Below, in pieces: positions 8,503 to 17,439 of a DNA stretch of 64,000 nt. Positions within the stretch are counted from its first letter, which is position 1. The number at the start of each line of letters is the position of its first letter. The notes under the pieces were generated by a model. It was not told the origin of the DNA, made no database searches, and saw only the letters and a list, made by a program, of their open reading frames with translations. The position numbers and the translations under genes were made by a program. Source of the DNA: an uncultured Dysosmobacter sp. (lineage in GTDB: Bacteria; Bacillota; Clostridia; Oscillospirales; Oscillospiraceae). Location of the stretch: positions 32,101 to 96,100 of the forward strand of contig NZ_CANRKH010000009.1 of the NCBI RefSeq assembly GCF_947631165.1. The letters are read 5' to 3'.

Positions 8503-9096
8503 ATGAAGAACAACAAAGTGAAATTCAATATCTGCAACTGCCATTACGCATTGCAGAAGGCACAGGAGAACGGGGAGATGGCATTTGAAAGCCCCGTGGC
8601 AATGCCCGGAGCGGTATCCCTTTCCCTGGACCCCAACGGCGAGCCGGAGTCTTTCTATGCGGACGGTATCGAGTATTACATCATAGCCAACAACATGGGC
8701 TATGACGGCGACCTGGAACTGGCGCTGATCCCGGAGAGCTTCCGCACGGACGTGCTGAAGGAGGAAGCGGACAGCAATGAGGTATTGGTGGAGAACGCCC
8801 ATTCCGAGACGGCGGCCTTTGCGCTGCTCTTTGAGTTTGACGGGGACATCCGCAAGATACGCCATGTGCTGTATAACTGTTCCGCAAGCCGCCCCAAGAT
8901 CGAGGGCAAGACTAATGAGGAGAGCCGGGAGGTGCAGACGGAAACGCTGTCCATCAAGGCGCGCCCGCTGGCAAGCGGCTATGTGAAAGCCAAGACCGGG
9001 AACAAGACATCTGCGGAGACTTATGCGAACTGGTACAAGAGCGTGTATCTGCCGGAACCCAAAGCGGCGGATGCGGACACAGAAGGACAGGGATAA
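8503..9096 (+). CDS. Major tail (tube) protein
   Basis: 197-aa protein that should polymerise into the tail tube. It resembles the phi13-type major tail family: NKVKFNICNCHYA at the N terminus, GAVSLSLDPNGEPE FYADG in the middle, and a late TLSIKARPLASGYVKAKT segment. ATG at 8503 is 7 bases after TGGAGG. It is followed at once by the tail assembly chaperone gene, as in most siphoviruses. Confidence 0.88.
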   Translation: MKNNKVKFNICNCHYALQKAQENGEMAFESPVAMPGAVSLSLDPNGEPESFYADGIEYYIIANNMGYDGDLELALIPESFRTDVLKEEADSNEVLVENAHSETAAFALLFEFDGDIRKIRHVLYNCSASRPKIEGKTNEESREVQTETLSIKARPLASGYVKAKTGNKTSAETYANWYKSVYLPEPKAADADTEGQG

Positions 9097-9111
9097 GGAG
9101 GCGGAAAGGAT

Positions 9112-9489
9112 ATGAGCATTGTAAGGAAGATAGAGATTGACGGGCAGGATGTGCTGTTCAAGGCATCGGCGGCGATCCCACGCATTTACCGCTTGAAGTT
9201 CCAGCGTGACATTTATAAGGATTTGCGGATTCTGGAAAAGAGCATAGGGGAAGGGGATGAGGAAAACTCCAACCTCGATTTATTCTCATTGGAGATGTTC
9301 GAGAATATCGCCTACACGATGGCGAAGCACGCCGACCCGCAGATACCGAATGAAGTGGATGAATGGCTGGACAGCTTCAATACTTTTTCCATCTACCAGG
9401 TCCTTCCGCAATTGATAGAACTGTGGGGGCTGAATGTAAAGACAGATGTGGAGGCTAAAAAAAACTTCGCCCAACTGAGCGGGAAATGA
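9112..9489 (+). CDS. Tail assembly chaperone, short form (gpG-like)
   Basis: 125-aa helical protein between the tube and tape measure genes, the place of the lambda G protein. It is expected to coat the tape measure before tube assembly. Near its 3' end, eight adenines then C (9457-9465) form the heptamer A AAA AAC in the zero frame, a classic -1 slippery site. The frame one base back is open from there to 9650, so a longer fusion form is likely. Confidence 0.85.
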   Translation: MSIVRKIEIDGQDVLFKASAAIPRIYRLKFQRDIYKDLRILEKSIGEGDEENSNLDLFSLEMFENIAYTMAKHADPQIPNEVDEWLDSFNTFSIYQVLPQLIELWGLNVKTDVEAKKNFAQLSGK

Positions 9490-9650
9490 CCACGCCGCTG
9501 TTCCTGCTCCGGTGTGTGCAGCTTGGGCTTTCGATGGCGGACCTTGAGCTGCTCTCCATCGGGCTGATCAATGATATGTATGCCGAGAGCATGAACGATT
9601 CCTGCACCTACGCGGTGCTTGGGACGCAGGAGGACATGGACCAGTTTTGA
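9462..9650 (+). CDS. Tail chaperone frameshift extension (gpT-like)
   Basis: Open frame of 62 codons in the -1 frame relative to the chaperone, read after slippage at 9459-9465. It encodes a helical segment with MTTPLFLLRCVQLGLSMADL and LINDMYAESMND, typical of the T extension that recruits tube subunits. An ATG at 9486 overlaps the zero-frame stop (ATGA), so independent coupled initiation is an alternative, but no strong ribosome binding site stands before it. Confidence 0.7.
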   Translation, partial: KLRPTEREMTTPLFLLRCVQLGLSMADLELLSIGLINDMYAESMNDSCTYAVLGTQEDMDQF

Positions 9651-9678
9651 GCGGGGCGTGTAACGGAAAGGCAGGATG

Positions 9679-9701
9679 CCCGGAGAAATCCGGGTATTTT
9701 T
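9679..9701 (+). terminator. Hairpin terminator before tape measure
   Basis: CCCGGA-GAAA-TCCGGG followed by TATTTTT. It lies between the tail chaperone and tape measure genes and may lower expression of the very long downstream gene. Confidence 0.7.
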
Positions 9702-9729
9702 ATGCCCATTCACAGGGGAGGTGCTTTGG

Positions 9730-12700
9730 GTGGGAGCGTCAAGGATACAGGGAATCACGGTGGAGATTGGCGGCGACACCACAAAGCTGACAGCCGCATT
9801 AAAAGGGGTAAACGGGGAGATACGCACCACGCAGTCGCAGCTCCGGGACGTGGAGCGGCTCCTAAAACTGGACCCCGGCAACACGGAACTGCTGGCACAG
9901 AAGCACAGGCTCCTTGCGGATGCGGTGCGGGAGACGAAGGAAAAGCTGGAAACCCTGAAAGCCGCTGCGGAACAGGCAAACGAGGCGCTGGCAAAAGGGG
10001 AGATCACCCAGGAGCAGTATGACGGGCTGCAGCGGGAGATCATCGAGACCGAGGAAAGGCTGAGAAGCCTCGAAGAACAGGCCAACCAGTCGGCGGTGGC
10101 GGTGCAGAAGATCGCCGCCGTGGGGGAGGACTTAAAAAACTTAGGGGATAAGATTTCCGGGGTGGGGACTACCCTCACCAAGACCGTGACCACGCCTATC
10201 GTGGGGCTTGGCACGGTGGCGGTCAAGACGGCGGCGGACTTCGATACTGCCATGAGCCAGGTCGGGGCGGTGTCCGGGGCAACGGGAAAAGACCTTGATG
10301 CCCTCCGGGATAAGGCAAGGGAGATGGGGAGCAAGACCAAGTTCTCCGCATCCGAGGCAGCCGAGGCCATGAACTACATGGCGATGGCGGGCTGGAAAAC
10401 CTCGGATATGCTCTCCGGCATCGAGGGCATTATGAACCTTGCAGCCGCCTCCGGGGAGGACTTGGCAACTACCTCCGATATCGTGACGGATGCCCTGACC
10501 GCCTTTGGCTTGACCGCAGCGGATTCCGGGCATTTCGCGGATATCCTTGCGGCGGCCAGTTCCAATGCCAACACCAACGTCTCCATGATGGGCGAGACCT
10601 TCAAATACTGTGCGCCCATTGCCGGGGCTTTGGGATTCTCCGCGGAAGATACCGCAGAGGCAATCGGCTTGATGGGCAATGCGGGAATTAAGTCCACGCA
10701 GGCCGGTACCGCGCTCCGTACCATCATGAGCAACCTTTCCGGGGAAGTGAAAATCTGCGGTGCGGGCATCGGGGAAGTGACCATTGCAACCACCAATGCA
10801 GACGGGAGCATGAGGGATTTGAGCGCCATCCTGGCTGACTGCAGGACGGCTTTCGGCGGGCTGTCGGAATCCGAAAAGGCAGCGGCGGCAGAGGCTTTGG
10901 TAGGCAAGAATGCCATGTCAGGATTCCTTGCGCTGATGAACGCCGCCCCTGCGGACATTGAGAAGGTGAGCAGCGCCATAGCCAACTGTGACGGGAAGTC
11001 TGCGGAGATGGCGGCCACCATGCAGGATAACCTTGCCGGGCAGCTTACCATCCTAAAGAGCCAGTTGCAGGAGCTTGCCATTTCCTTTGGTGAAATCCTC
11101 ATGCCCGCCATCCGCCAGATCGTCACATGGGTGCAGGGATTCGTGGATAAGCTGAACGGCATGGATGAGGGGACGAAGAACACCATCGTCACCATCGGCC
11201 TGCTTGCGGCGGCAATCGGCCCCGTGCTTATCATCATCGGGAAAGTGGTCTCGGCGGTGGGCAGCATCATGACATTCATCCCCACGCTGATCGGCGGCAT
11301 TTCCAGTATCGGCGGCGGGCTTAGTGCGCTGTGGGGAATCCTTGCGGCGAACCCGGTAACGCTGGTCATTGCGGCAATCGCGGCACTGATAGCCATTTTT
11401 GTGGCGCTGTGGAATAACTGCGAGGGCTTCCGGGAGTTCTGGATCAACCTTTGGAACGTGATAAAAGATGCCGCCATAGCTGTGTGGAATGGCCTGAAAG
11501 ACTTTTTCTCCAATATCTGGAACGCCATCACTGGGGCGGCGCAGGCCATTTGGAATGGGCTGAAAGATTTCTTTAGCGGGCTGTGGGAGGGCATCAAGAA
11601 CATTTTCCAGACTGTCCTTGATGTGATAAAGACGCTCATTGTGGCGCGGTTCGAGTTTTACAAGACCATCATCACAACCGTGCTGAATGTGATACAGACG
11701 GTGGTCTCCACGGTTTGGAATGCGATTAAAACCGTGATTGAGACTGTGACAAACGCCATCGGCTCTTTCCTTTCCAGTGCGTGGGAGGCGATACGGAATA
11801 CCGTCACCACGGTAATGGAGGCGATCAGAAACGTCATTACCACGGTATGGGAAGCCATCAAGTCAGCGGTGACGGCGGTGCTTTCCGCCATTAAGGACGT
11901 GGTGGTTTCTGCGTGGGAGGCGATAAAGAACGCCATCACCACGGCAATGGAGGCGATACGCTCTGCGGTCATTGCAGCATGGGAAGCCATCAAGAGCGCG
12001 GTTTCCTCTGCGATTGAAGCGATAAAAAATGTGGCTGTGGCCGCATGGGAGGCGATAAAGTCAGCGGTCATTTCCATTATGGAGGCAATCAAATCCGCCA
12101 TCACCGCAGCGTGGGAGGCCATCAAATCAGCCGTCAGTTCCGTGGTCAATGCGATAAAAGAGGTCATCACCAGTGTGTGGAATGCCATCAAGTCCACGGT
12201 CACCAGTATCGTGGGCGGCCTGAAGGATGCGGTGGTAAATGTATTTAACAGCCTGCTCTCAGGAATCAAAAACGCCATGAGCGGCATTGCCGGGGCGGTG
12301 AAGAGCGGATTTGATGCCGCGATAAACTTCATCAAGGGGCTGCCCTCACAGGCATTGCAGTGGGGCAAGGATATCATCGGCGGGCTGATCAACGGCATCA
12401 AGTCCAAGATCAGCGGCCTTGTGGACAGCGTGAAGGACATCGCGGGGACGATTGCGTCCTTCCTGCATTTCTCCGAGCCGGACGAGGGACCGCTTTCCAA
12501 CTTCCACACGTTCATGCCGGACATGATCGACCTGCTCGGAAAAGGGATAAAAGGCAACCTCGGAAAGCTGACCGGCCCCATGAAGGAACTGGCCGGAACG
12601 CTCATCCCTGCCACGGATTCCATGACGGCGGGGGCGCAGGCGGCAGGAGGCTCCGGCAGCGGTTCCTCACTGGCGGCAAGGCTGGATGCCATGTATGAAG

Positions 12701-12816
12701 TGGTGACAAAGTATCTGCCGAGGCTGGCAGACGCACAGGTGGTATTGGATTCCGGTGTATTGGTGGGAGAGTTATCTGACGGGCTGAACCGGGAGCTGGG
12801 AAAGGCGTATTCATGA
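9730..12816 (+). CDS. Tail tape measure protein
   Basis: 1028-aa protein that sets tail length and is ejected with the DNA. The N terminus is coiled-coil (ALKGVNGEIRTTQSQLRDVERLL). A TMP core with MSQVGAVSGATGKDLDALRDKA follows, then two hydrophobic stretches near TIVTIGLLAAAIGPVLIIIG and NPVTLVIAAIAALIAIFVAL. From about residue 685 to 838 there are seven 22-residue WEAIK repeats. The GTG at 9730 is chosen because it lies 9 bases after GGGGAGG. Its stop overlaps the next ATG. No lysozyme or peptidase motif was noticed inside it. Confidence 0.93.
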   Translation: MGASRIQGITVEIGGDTTKLTAALKGVNGEIRTTQSQLRDVERLLKLDPGNTELLAQKHRLLADAVRETKEKLETLKAAAEQANEALAKGEITQEQYDGLQREIIETEERLRSLEEQANQSAVAVQKIAAVGEDLKNLGDKISGVGTTLTKTVTTPIVGLGTVAVKTAADFDTAMSQVGAVSGATGKDLDALRDKAREMGSKTKFSASEAAEAMNYMAMAGWKTSDMLSGIEGIMNLAAASGEDLATTSDIVTDALTAFGLTAADSGHFADILAAASSNANTNVSMMGETFKYCAPIAGALGFSAEDTAEAIGLMGNAGIKSTQAGTALRTIMSNLSGEVKICGAGIGEVTIATTNADGSMRDLSAILADCRTAFGGLSESEKAAAAEALVGKNAMSGFLALMNAAPADIEKVSSAIANCDGKSAEMAATMQDNLAGQLTILKSQLQELAISFGEILMPAIRQIVTWVQGFVDKLNGMDEGTKNTIVTIGLLAAAIGPVLIIIGKVVSAVGSIMTFIPTLIGGISSIGGGLSALWGILAANPVTLVIAAIAALIAIFVALWNNCEGFREFWINLWNVIKDAAIAVWNGLKDFFSNIWNAITGAAQAIWNGLKDFFSGLWEGIKNIFQTVLDVIKTLIVARFEFYKTIITTVLNVIQTVVSTVWNAIKTVIETVTNAIGSFLSSAWEAIRNTVTTVMEAIRNVITTVWEAIKSAVTAVLSAIKDVVVSAWEAIKNAITTAMEAIRSAVIAAWEAIKSAVSSAIEAIKNVAVAAWEAIKSAVISIMEAIKSAITAAWEAIKSAVSSVVNAIKEVITSVWNAIKSTVTSIVGGLKDAVVNVFNSLLSGIKNAMSGIAGAVKSGFDAAINFIKGLPSQALQWGKDIIGGLINGIKSKISGLVDSVKDIAGTIASFLHFSEPDEGPLSNFHTFMPDMIDLLGKGIKGNLGKLTGPMKELAGTLIPATDSMTAGAQAAGGSGSGSSLAARLDAMYEVVTKYLPRLADAQVVLDSGVLVGELSDGLNRELGKAYS
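11782..12243 (+). repeat. Seven 66-base repeats in the tape measure gene
   Basis: Seven in-register units of 66 bases (22 residues), each starting with W-(E/N)-A-I-(K/R). Each unit splits into two 11-residue halves (WEAIKSAVTAV / LSAIKDVVVSA style), so the protein follows a hendecad pattern of alternating helical turns. Changing the number of units would change tail length. Confidence 0.85.
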
Positions 12817-13649
12817 TAAGGAAATTCAAACTCATTAATGGGGAAGGGGCGTCATGGGATTTGAACGCCCGGACGTCCTTTTTCCATTCCATTGGCGGCT
12901 TCGGCTATAAGGACGGGACGCAGTATGAACAGATCGGCACGGACTTCATCCCCCTGGAGGAATTATTTTCACAGGGCGTGATGACCGGGCGGATATTTTT
13001 CGGCGGGAAAAACGCATACCAGAACTACCGGGCATTCTCCCGGTTCGTCCGGGCAGTGCCGCTGACCCTTGTGTATGAGATGGAGGAGGCTTTCCGCATT
13101 CCGGTGCGGATGACGGAGATCGCAAAGAGCGAACTTATTACTGGCGGCGCGGGCTTAGACTGCGAGGTGGCTTTCACGGCAACCGGGCAGTTTTATAAGA
13201 ATGTTTCCGGATACAGCGGGACGCTCTCCATCGGCGGGAAGATTTACCCTTACGAATACACCTATGCCTATGCGGATGTGACGCAGAACACCCTCATGAT
13301 CGACAGCGACAGCCGCGGGGACAGCCCGTGCAAGGTGACGGTGTACGGCCCATGCACGAACCCGGTATGGAAGCACTATGTGAATAATGTCCTATATGAA
13401 ACGGGAAGGTATGAGGGCAGCATCCCGGACGGGCATAAGCTGGTCATTGACACCACGCAGATTCCCTACAGCATCACGGAGCGGGGCGTCAGTGACGAGG
13501 TGGTGGCGGACAGGTACCAGATGTGCGATTTTACCACGGAGCGGTTCTTCCACCTGCAGTACGGCAGCAACCGCATTTCCGTGGTGCATGAGGGGCTGAA
13601 CATTCTGAATGTTATGGTAGAAGGGAGGATCAGCTATGAGACCGTATAA
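12813..13649 (+). CDS. Distal tail protein (Dit)
   Basis: 278-aa baseplate ring protein at the tail tip, which links the tube to the hub and receptor-binding parts. The N-terminal half shows NARTSFFHSIGGFGYKDG and GRIFFGGKNAYQNYRAFSRF, characteristic of the siphovirus tail component family. The second half is a beta-rich galectin-like domain. The ATG overlaps the tape measure stop (ATGA). It overlaps the following hub gene by 14 bases. Confidence 0.88.
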   Translation: MIRKFKLINGEGASWDLNARTSFFHSIGGFGYKDGTQYEQIGTDFIPLEELFSQGVMTGRIFFGGKNAYQNYRAFSRFVRAVPLTLVYEMEEAFRIPVRMTEIAKSELITGGAGLDCEVAFTATGQFYKNVSGYSGTLSIGGKIYPYEYTYAYADVTQNTLMIDSDSRGDSPCKVTVYGPCTNPVWKHYVNNVLYETGRYEGSIPDGHKLVIDTTQIPYSITERGVSDEVVADRYQMCDFTTERFFHLQYGSNRISVVHEGLNILNVMVEGRISYETV

Positions 13650-14715
13650 CGTGGAGATATTCACGCAGGACTTTGAGATGGTGGGGAACACCAATGTGAA
13701 TGAGGTTACCTATAAAGAGGACTATTTATCATCGGACGGCAATACCGTGACGGTGCTTGCCCTGCCCGGTGTGAAGAAGCAGGACTACATCCGCATCAGC
13801 CGGGGCAGTGAGGAATATGCCGGAATCGTGACGGAGATCGGCTATGGGACGGACAAGTCAAAGAAGTTACAGACCATTTCCTATAAGCCGCTGATGGAGC
13901 TGCTCAATACGGATGTGCTGTTTGATGTGGATTTGCAGGGGCAGGGGAGCATGGAGCAGTTCATCTGTGACCGTATCCGTGAAATGTTCATCACAAACGA
14001 GGATGAAATGCAGAACATCCGTGGTCTTTCAGTTACAGCGGCAACAGCCACAAAAGATTGGAGCCTTCACATCACGCCCTCCGACAAGGGCGGGCATCAC
14101 AACATCGTGAACCTCATTGATTCCGTCATCATCCCGGCAATGGAGAAGTACAGTATTTTGGTAAAGACAAAGCTGGACATCCAGAACCGGGAAGTGCAGA
14201 TCACGGTGGGGAGGGCGGCGGCTGGCATCATCACCATAGAGAGCGATTTGCCGAATATCATCAAAAAGAGCGTCACCATCAAACAGGTCAGCGCCGATGT
14301 GAATAAGCTGATTATTTATGATGCGGAAAACTATGCCAACACCCGGATTTATTATCTGCATCCCGATCTTGGCTATGACACGAAAGACCGTGACCGCATT
14401 GTCCCGGTGGTCTGTGAGATGCAGGCCGTTTCCCATGAGGAGGGGAGCAGCTTTGAAAGTGCCGCCATCAGCGCCGCCCATAACAAGTTCGCAAATTTAT
14501 CCTATTCAAACCTCATAGAGCTTACCATGATGAACGGTGATGCTCTGGTGAAGCCGGAGGAGATGGAATTCGGACAGGTGGCGGACATCATCTCGGACGG
14601 GCGCAGTTACCGCAGCATCCTCACCGGGAGGGAGCGGGGCAAAAATACAAAGCTGGTATTCGGCACGGTGCGGCTGGACTTGACTAAGATTTTAAGGAGG
14701 CAGGAGAATGGCTGA
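13636..14715 (+). CDS. Baseplate hub / tail-associated protein (Gp37-like)
   Basis: 359-aa protein in the Tal position after Dit. It begins with RPYNVEIFTQDFEMVGNTNV and has SRGSEEYAGIVTEIGYGTD, a pattern found in Gp37-like siphovirus hub proteins. It lacks an obvious peptidoglycan hydrolase C-terminal domain, so cell-wall degrading activity is not expected. The ATG lies inside the end of the Dit gene after AGGGAGG, indicating coupling. Confidence 0.8.
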   Translation: MRPYNVEIFTQDFEMVGNTNVNEVTYKEDYLSSDGNTVTVLALPGVKKQDYIRISRGSEEYAGIVTEIGYGTDKSKKLQTISYKPLMELLNTDVLFDVDLQGQGSMEQFICDRIREMFITNEDEMQNIRGLSVTAATATKDWSLHITPSDKGGHHNIVNLIDSVIIPAMEKYSILVKTKLDIQNREVQITVGRAAAGIITIESDLPNIIKKSVTIKQVSADVNKLIIYDAENYANTRIYYLHPDLGYDTKDRDRIVPVVCEMQAVSHEEGSSFESAAISAAHNKFANLSYSNLIELTMMNGDALVKPEEMEFGQVADIISDGRSYRSILTGRERGKNTKLVFGTVRLDLTKILRRQENG

Positions 14716-16834
14716 TAATATCACACTGAAAACCTATAAGGGCGGAAATGTCACGCCGCAGGATGACGCCATCATCTATGAGACGGCAATTCCCGGCAGC
14801 GGCATCTTCAAAGGCTGCGAAGTGACCTATGCGAGAGGAAATGTGCTGCATATCTCGCAGGGCTTTGGCATGATACGAGGACGCTTTTTTGAAGTGTATG
14901 AAACGGAGATTGACGTGCGCCTTGCAGATGTAGGGGAAACATTGCAAGGGCGGGTGTATATCCACCTTGACCTGTCCAATGCGGATGAGCCGATCAAGAT
15001 AATGGCGCAGGCGGCATCGGAGCTTCCGCCGCTGGATGCGGACGTGAACATCAATTACAACAATTCCTCTTACGATCTGGAACTTGCCATCTTTACCGTA
15101 TCTTCGGCGGGACTTAGCGGCCTGACTAAAGTATTCCCCACGCTGAAAGCTGGGAGCGGAGGCGGTGGCGGCGGAGGGGAAACTCTCACCCGCGCCACAT
15201 CTTACTCCATAGGGGATGCGGTGACGGCGGTGGGCGCTCCGGGGTGGGCAACGCTTGTCTGCACACAGGCAGGCACCACAGCCGCCTCCGAGCCTTCCGG
15301 GTATTCGAGGATCACGAAAGTGGGCGACAAAGTTTTAGATGGAACTGCGGTATTCACGGCAAGGAATGTCATCGGGGAGCTGGACGGCCTTATTTCCACA
15401 ACGGGGACTTTGGAAGAATCCGTACAGACGCTGGATGAAAAGGTGGCGGAGATGATGAGCAGTACCGGGCTTGTGATGAAACTGGTGAGCCTAGACGAAT
15501 ACCGGGCATTGGAAAACTACAGTGCAAGCACCATTTACCTCTGCTATGAGGATGCCGCCACCAAGAGGGTGACGCGGATTTTCGTAGGGGAGGACAGGGT
15601 TTATGCGGCTGGCGTCAAAGTGACATACCAGATCGACACGGGATATGCGCTGGAACGTACCGTGCCGGACAGGGAGGATGCCATTGCCGCCGCACCGTCT
15701 GCCGCATTGGAGGGCTATACCTTTGTGGGGTGGCGGCAGGATGGTTCCGCAGAAAAGAAGGTGCTTTCCGAGTTCATCATTACTTCGGAAGAACCAGTCA
15801 CTTTATATGCGGTTTTCAAAAAGCAGATGACCATCGGGCTGATGCCCAACGGCGGAACCCTTGCAGAAACCGGGGCGGCGGAGTCCTTTACGGCTTACTG
15901 CTATTACAATAACGGGAATGCGCAGAGCGAGCCTACCACAGTCCCGGCAAGCCCTTACACAAGAAAGAATATGTCTTTCTGCGGATGGAGTACGGATTCC
16001 CTTTCCACGCCATCCTATAAGCCGGGGGAAAAGGGTGTGTTCCCTGCGGGGGCAACGCTCTATGCCATGTGGGTGACCACAGAATATGACTTCCCCTATA
16101 CCGGCTCTTATGTGCAGTTCGTTATCCCACAGGACGGCATCTATGAGTTTGAGGTGTGGGGTGCTGCCGGCGCTGCGGCAAAAGTGGACTCCCTTGTGGC
16201 GGAAGGCGGTCTTGGCGGTCATTCCAAAGGCTATAAGAAGATGAAAAAAGACGAGGTAATCTATATCTTTAATGGCGGATCACCGAATGGCACATCATCG
16301 GGCGCTAACGGCGGCGGACGTGGAAGTAACTATACCAGCAGCAAGCAGTATGGCGCAGGTGGCGGGGGTGCCACCCATGTGGCCGCAAGATATGGGGAAT
16401 TGGGATATAACAACGGCAGTAATGGCCTGGGCTATAATAACAGAAACCATGTCCTGATCGTGGCAGGCGGAGGCGGCGGCGGGGGAATCGACAATGAAAC
16501 TGTCCACAAGGGCGGGGACGGCGGCGGGGAGCGCGGCGGCAATGGCTCCGGCGGTGCATTGGGCGGGAGGCAGATGTCCACAAGCAGCAGCACGTCTGAA
16601 AATTTTGGCATGGGGGATTACTATTCATCAAGCGGCACAGCTTCTTCCGGCGGCGGAGGCGGATGGTTCGGCGGGAACTGTGGGATGAACGGTGAGTCCG
16701 GCGCAGGCGGCTCCGGCTATGTTGACGGTGTCGCGCCATTCACCCACAACGGGAAATATTACCCTGCGGAGACCGAGGCAGGGGTGAACGATGGGAACGG
16801 AAAGGCATTCATCCGGTATGTGGAATGTGCGTAA
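14708..16834 (+). CDS. Putative receptor-binding tail protein with InlB-type repeats and glycine-rich head
   Basis: 708-aa host-recognition protein at the end of the tail block. Residues 1 to about 150 look like a baseplate attachment domain, followed by a glycine linker (SGGGGGGE). Next comes a strand-rich carbohydrate-binding-like stretch (SYSIGDAVTAVGAPGW). Two InlB B-repeat-like units follow (GYTFVGWRQDG...LYAVFKK and SFCGWSTDS...LYAMWV). The last 250 residues are extremely glycine rich (GAGGGGATHVA, VAGGGGGGG, SSGGGGGWFGGN) and resemble the glycine-rich domain known from some tail adhesins and from ALK/LTK receptors. It overlaps the hub gene by 8 bases. Confidence 0.82.
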   Translation: MADNITLKTYKGGNVTPQDDAIIYETAIPGSGIFKGCEVTYARGNVLHISQGFGMIRGRFFEVYETEIDVRLADVGETLQGRVYIHLDLSNADEPIKIMAQAASELPPLDADVNINYNNSSYDLELAIFTVSSAGLSGLTKVFPTLKAGSGGGGGGGETLTRATSYSIGDAVTAVGAPGWATLVCTQAGTTAASEPSGYSRITKVGDKVLDGTAVFTARNVIGELDGLISTTGTLEESVQTLDEKVAEMMSSTGLVMKLVSLDEYRALENYSASTIYLCYEDAATKRVTRIFVGEDRVYAAGVKVTYQIDTGYALERTVPDREDAIAAAPSAALEGYTFVGWRQDGSAEKKVLSEFIITSEEPVTLYAVFKKQMTIGLMPNGGTLAETGAAESFTAYCYYNNGNAQSEPTTVPASPYTRKNMSFCGWSTDSLSTPSYKPGEKGVFPAGATLYAMWVTTEYDFPYTGSYVQFVIPQDGIYEFEVWGAAGAAAKVDSLVAEGGLGGHSKGYKKMKKDEVIYIFNGGSPNGTSSGANGGGRGSNYTSSKQYGAGGGGATHVAARYGELGYNNGSNGLGYNNRNHVLIVAGGGGGGGIDNETVHKGGDGGGERGGNGSGGALGGRQMSTSSSTSENFGMGDYYSSSGTASSGGGGGWFGGNCGMNGESGAGGSGYVDGVAPFTHNGKYYPAETEAGVNDGNGKAFIRYVECA

Positions 16835-16835
16835 A

Positions 16836-16960
16836 TATGTACAGTTTTCCATCTGTATGTTTGTGCATCCTATGCTCCGAATTATCTTGATAATATCCCC
16901 ATTCAGAGCGAATATGGGTGTACAAAACAAGCAGAGCTTGTTTCCAAAAGAAAACGGAGG
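16836..16960 (+). promoter_or_regulatory. Recurrent promoter-leader element, copy 3 (variant leader)
   Basis: TTGATA at 16887-16892, 17 bases, GAATAT at 16910-16915. Unlike other copies, the ACCGAAAGGG part is replaced by a palindrome AAACAAGC-AGA-GCTTGTTT at 16925-16943 before the usual AAAACGGAGG. It drives the 123-aa gene at 16969. Confidence 0.7.
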
Positions 16961-16968
16961 GAAACACA

Positions 16969-17340
16969 ATGACGAGATTTGCAATGGAGATAACGGGAAG
17001 GCTTGGAGATTACTGGAAAAAGAATGCAGAGGAGGAAATGAAAAAGGCTGTGATAACGGCGGATTCCCACGCAACGGTCGAGGCAGACGGAGCCATTAAG
17101 TGGAACAGAAACGGGCGCTACCTGATGGATGACTTATGTGAGAAACTTGAATACGCAGGATACCCTTTTGACAGGGAGGCAACCGCAAGAAAACGGGATG
17201 CACAGAATGCGGAGAGCATCGCAGAATACCGCAGGAACCACAGGGGGCTTTCCGGGGAGGCACTTGCGGAGGCAAGAGCAGCATTCGGGGAAGGCACTAC
17301 TGTGGTTAATGTACTAACAGGAAGGAAAACAAGACTTTAA
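16969..17340 (+). CDS. Hypothetical accessory protein (123 aa)
   Basis: Unrecognised charged, helical protein. ATG at 16969 lies 8 bases after CGGAGGG. Features include KKNAEEEMKKAVITADSHA, then a polar middle (IKWNRNGRYLMDDLCEKLEY) and a late REATARKRDAQNAESIAEYR helix. It sits between the receptor-binding gene and the holin with its own promoter element and terminator, so it is a one-gene cassette inserted between tail and lysis modules rather than a structural gene. Confidence 0.55.
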   Translation: MTRFAMEITGRLGDYWKKNAEEEMKKAVITADSHATVEADGAIKWNRNGRYLMDDLCEKLEYAGYPFDREATARKRDAQNAESIAEYRRNHRGLSGEALAEARAAFGEGTTVVNVLTGRKTRL

Positions 17341-17374
17341 GGCAGAAAACAAAACCGAATAACGCTGGAAACTG

Positions 17375-17406
17375 GCGGATGCCCATTACGGACACCCGCT
17401 TTTTTC
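17375..17406 (+). terminator. Hairpin terminator before holin
   Basis: GCGGATGCCC and GGACACCCGC form an imperfect stem followed by six T. It closes the 123-aa cassette gene. Confidence 0.65.
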
Positions 17407-17439
17407 ATACACAAAAATTTTTTAAAGGAGGGTTTCACT

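Noticed and set aside
9393..12692. Long minus-strand frames of 325, 421 and 344 codons opposite the tape measure gene
   Set aside because: They mirror the repetitive coding strand, have serine/alanine-rich low-complexity products and no ribosome binding sites.
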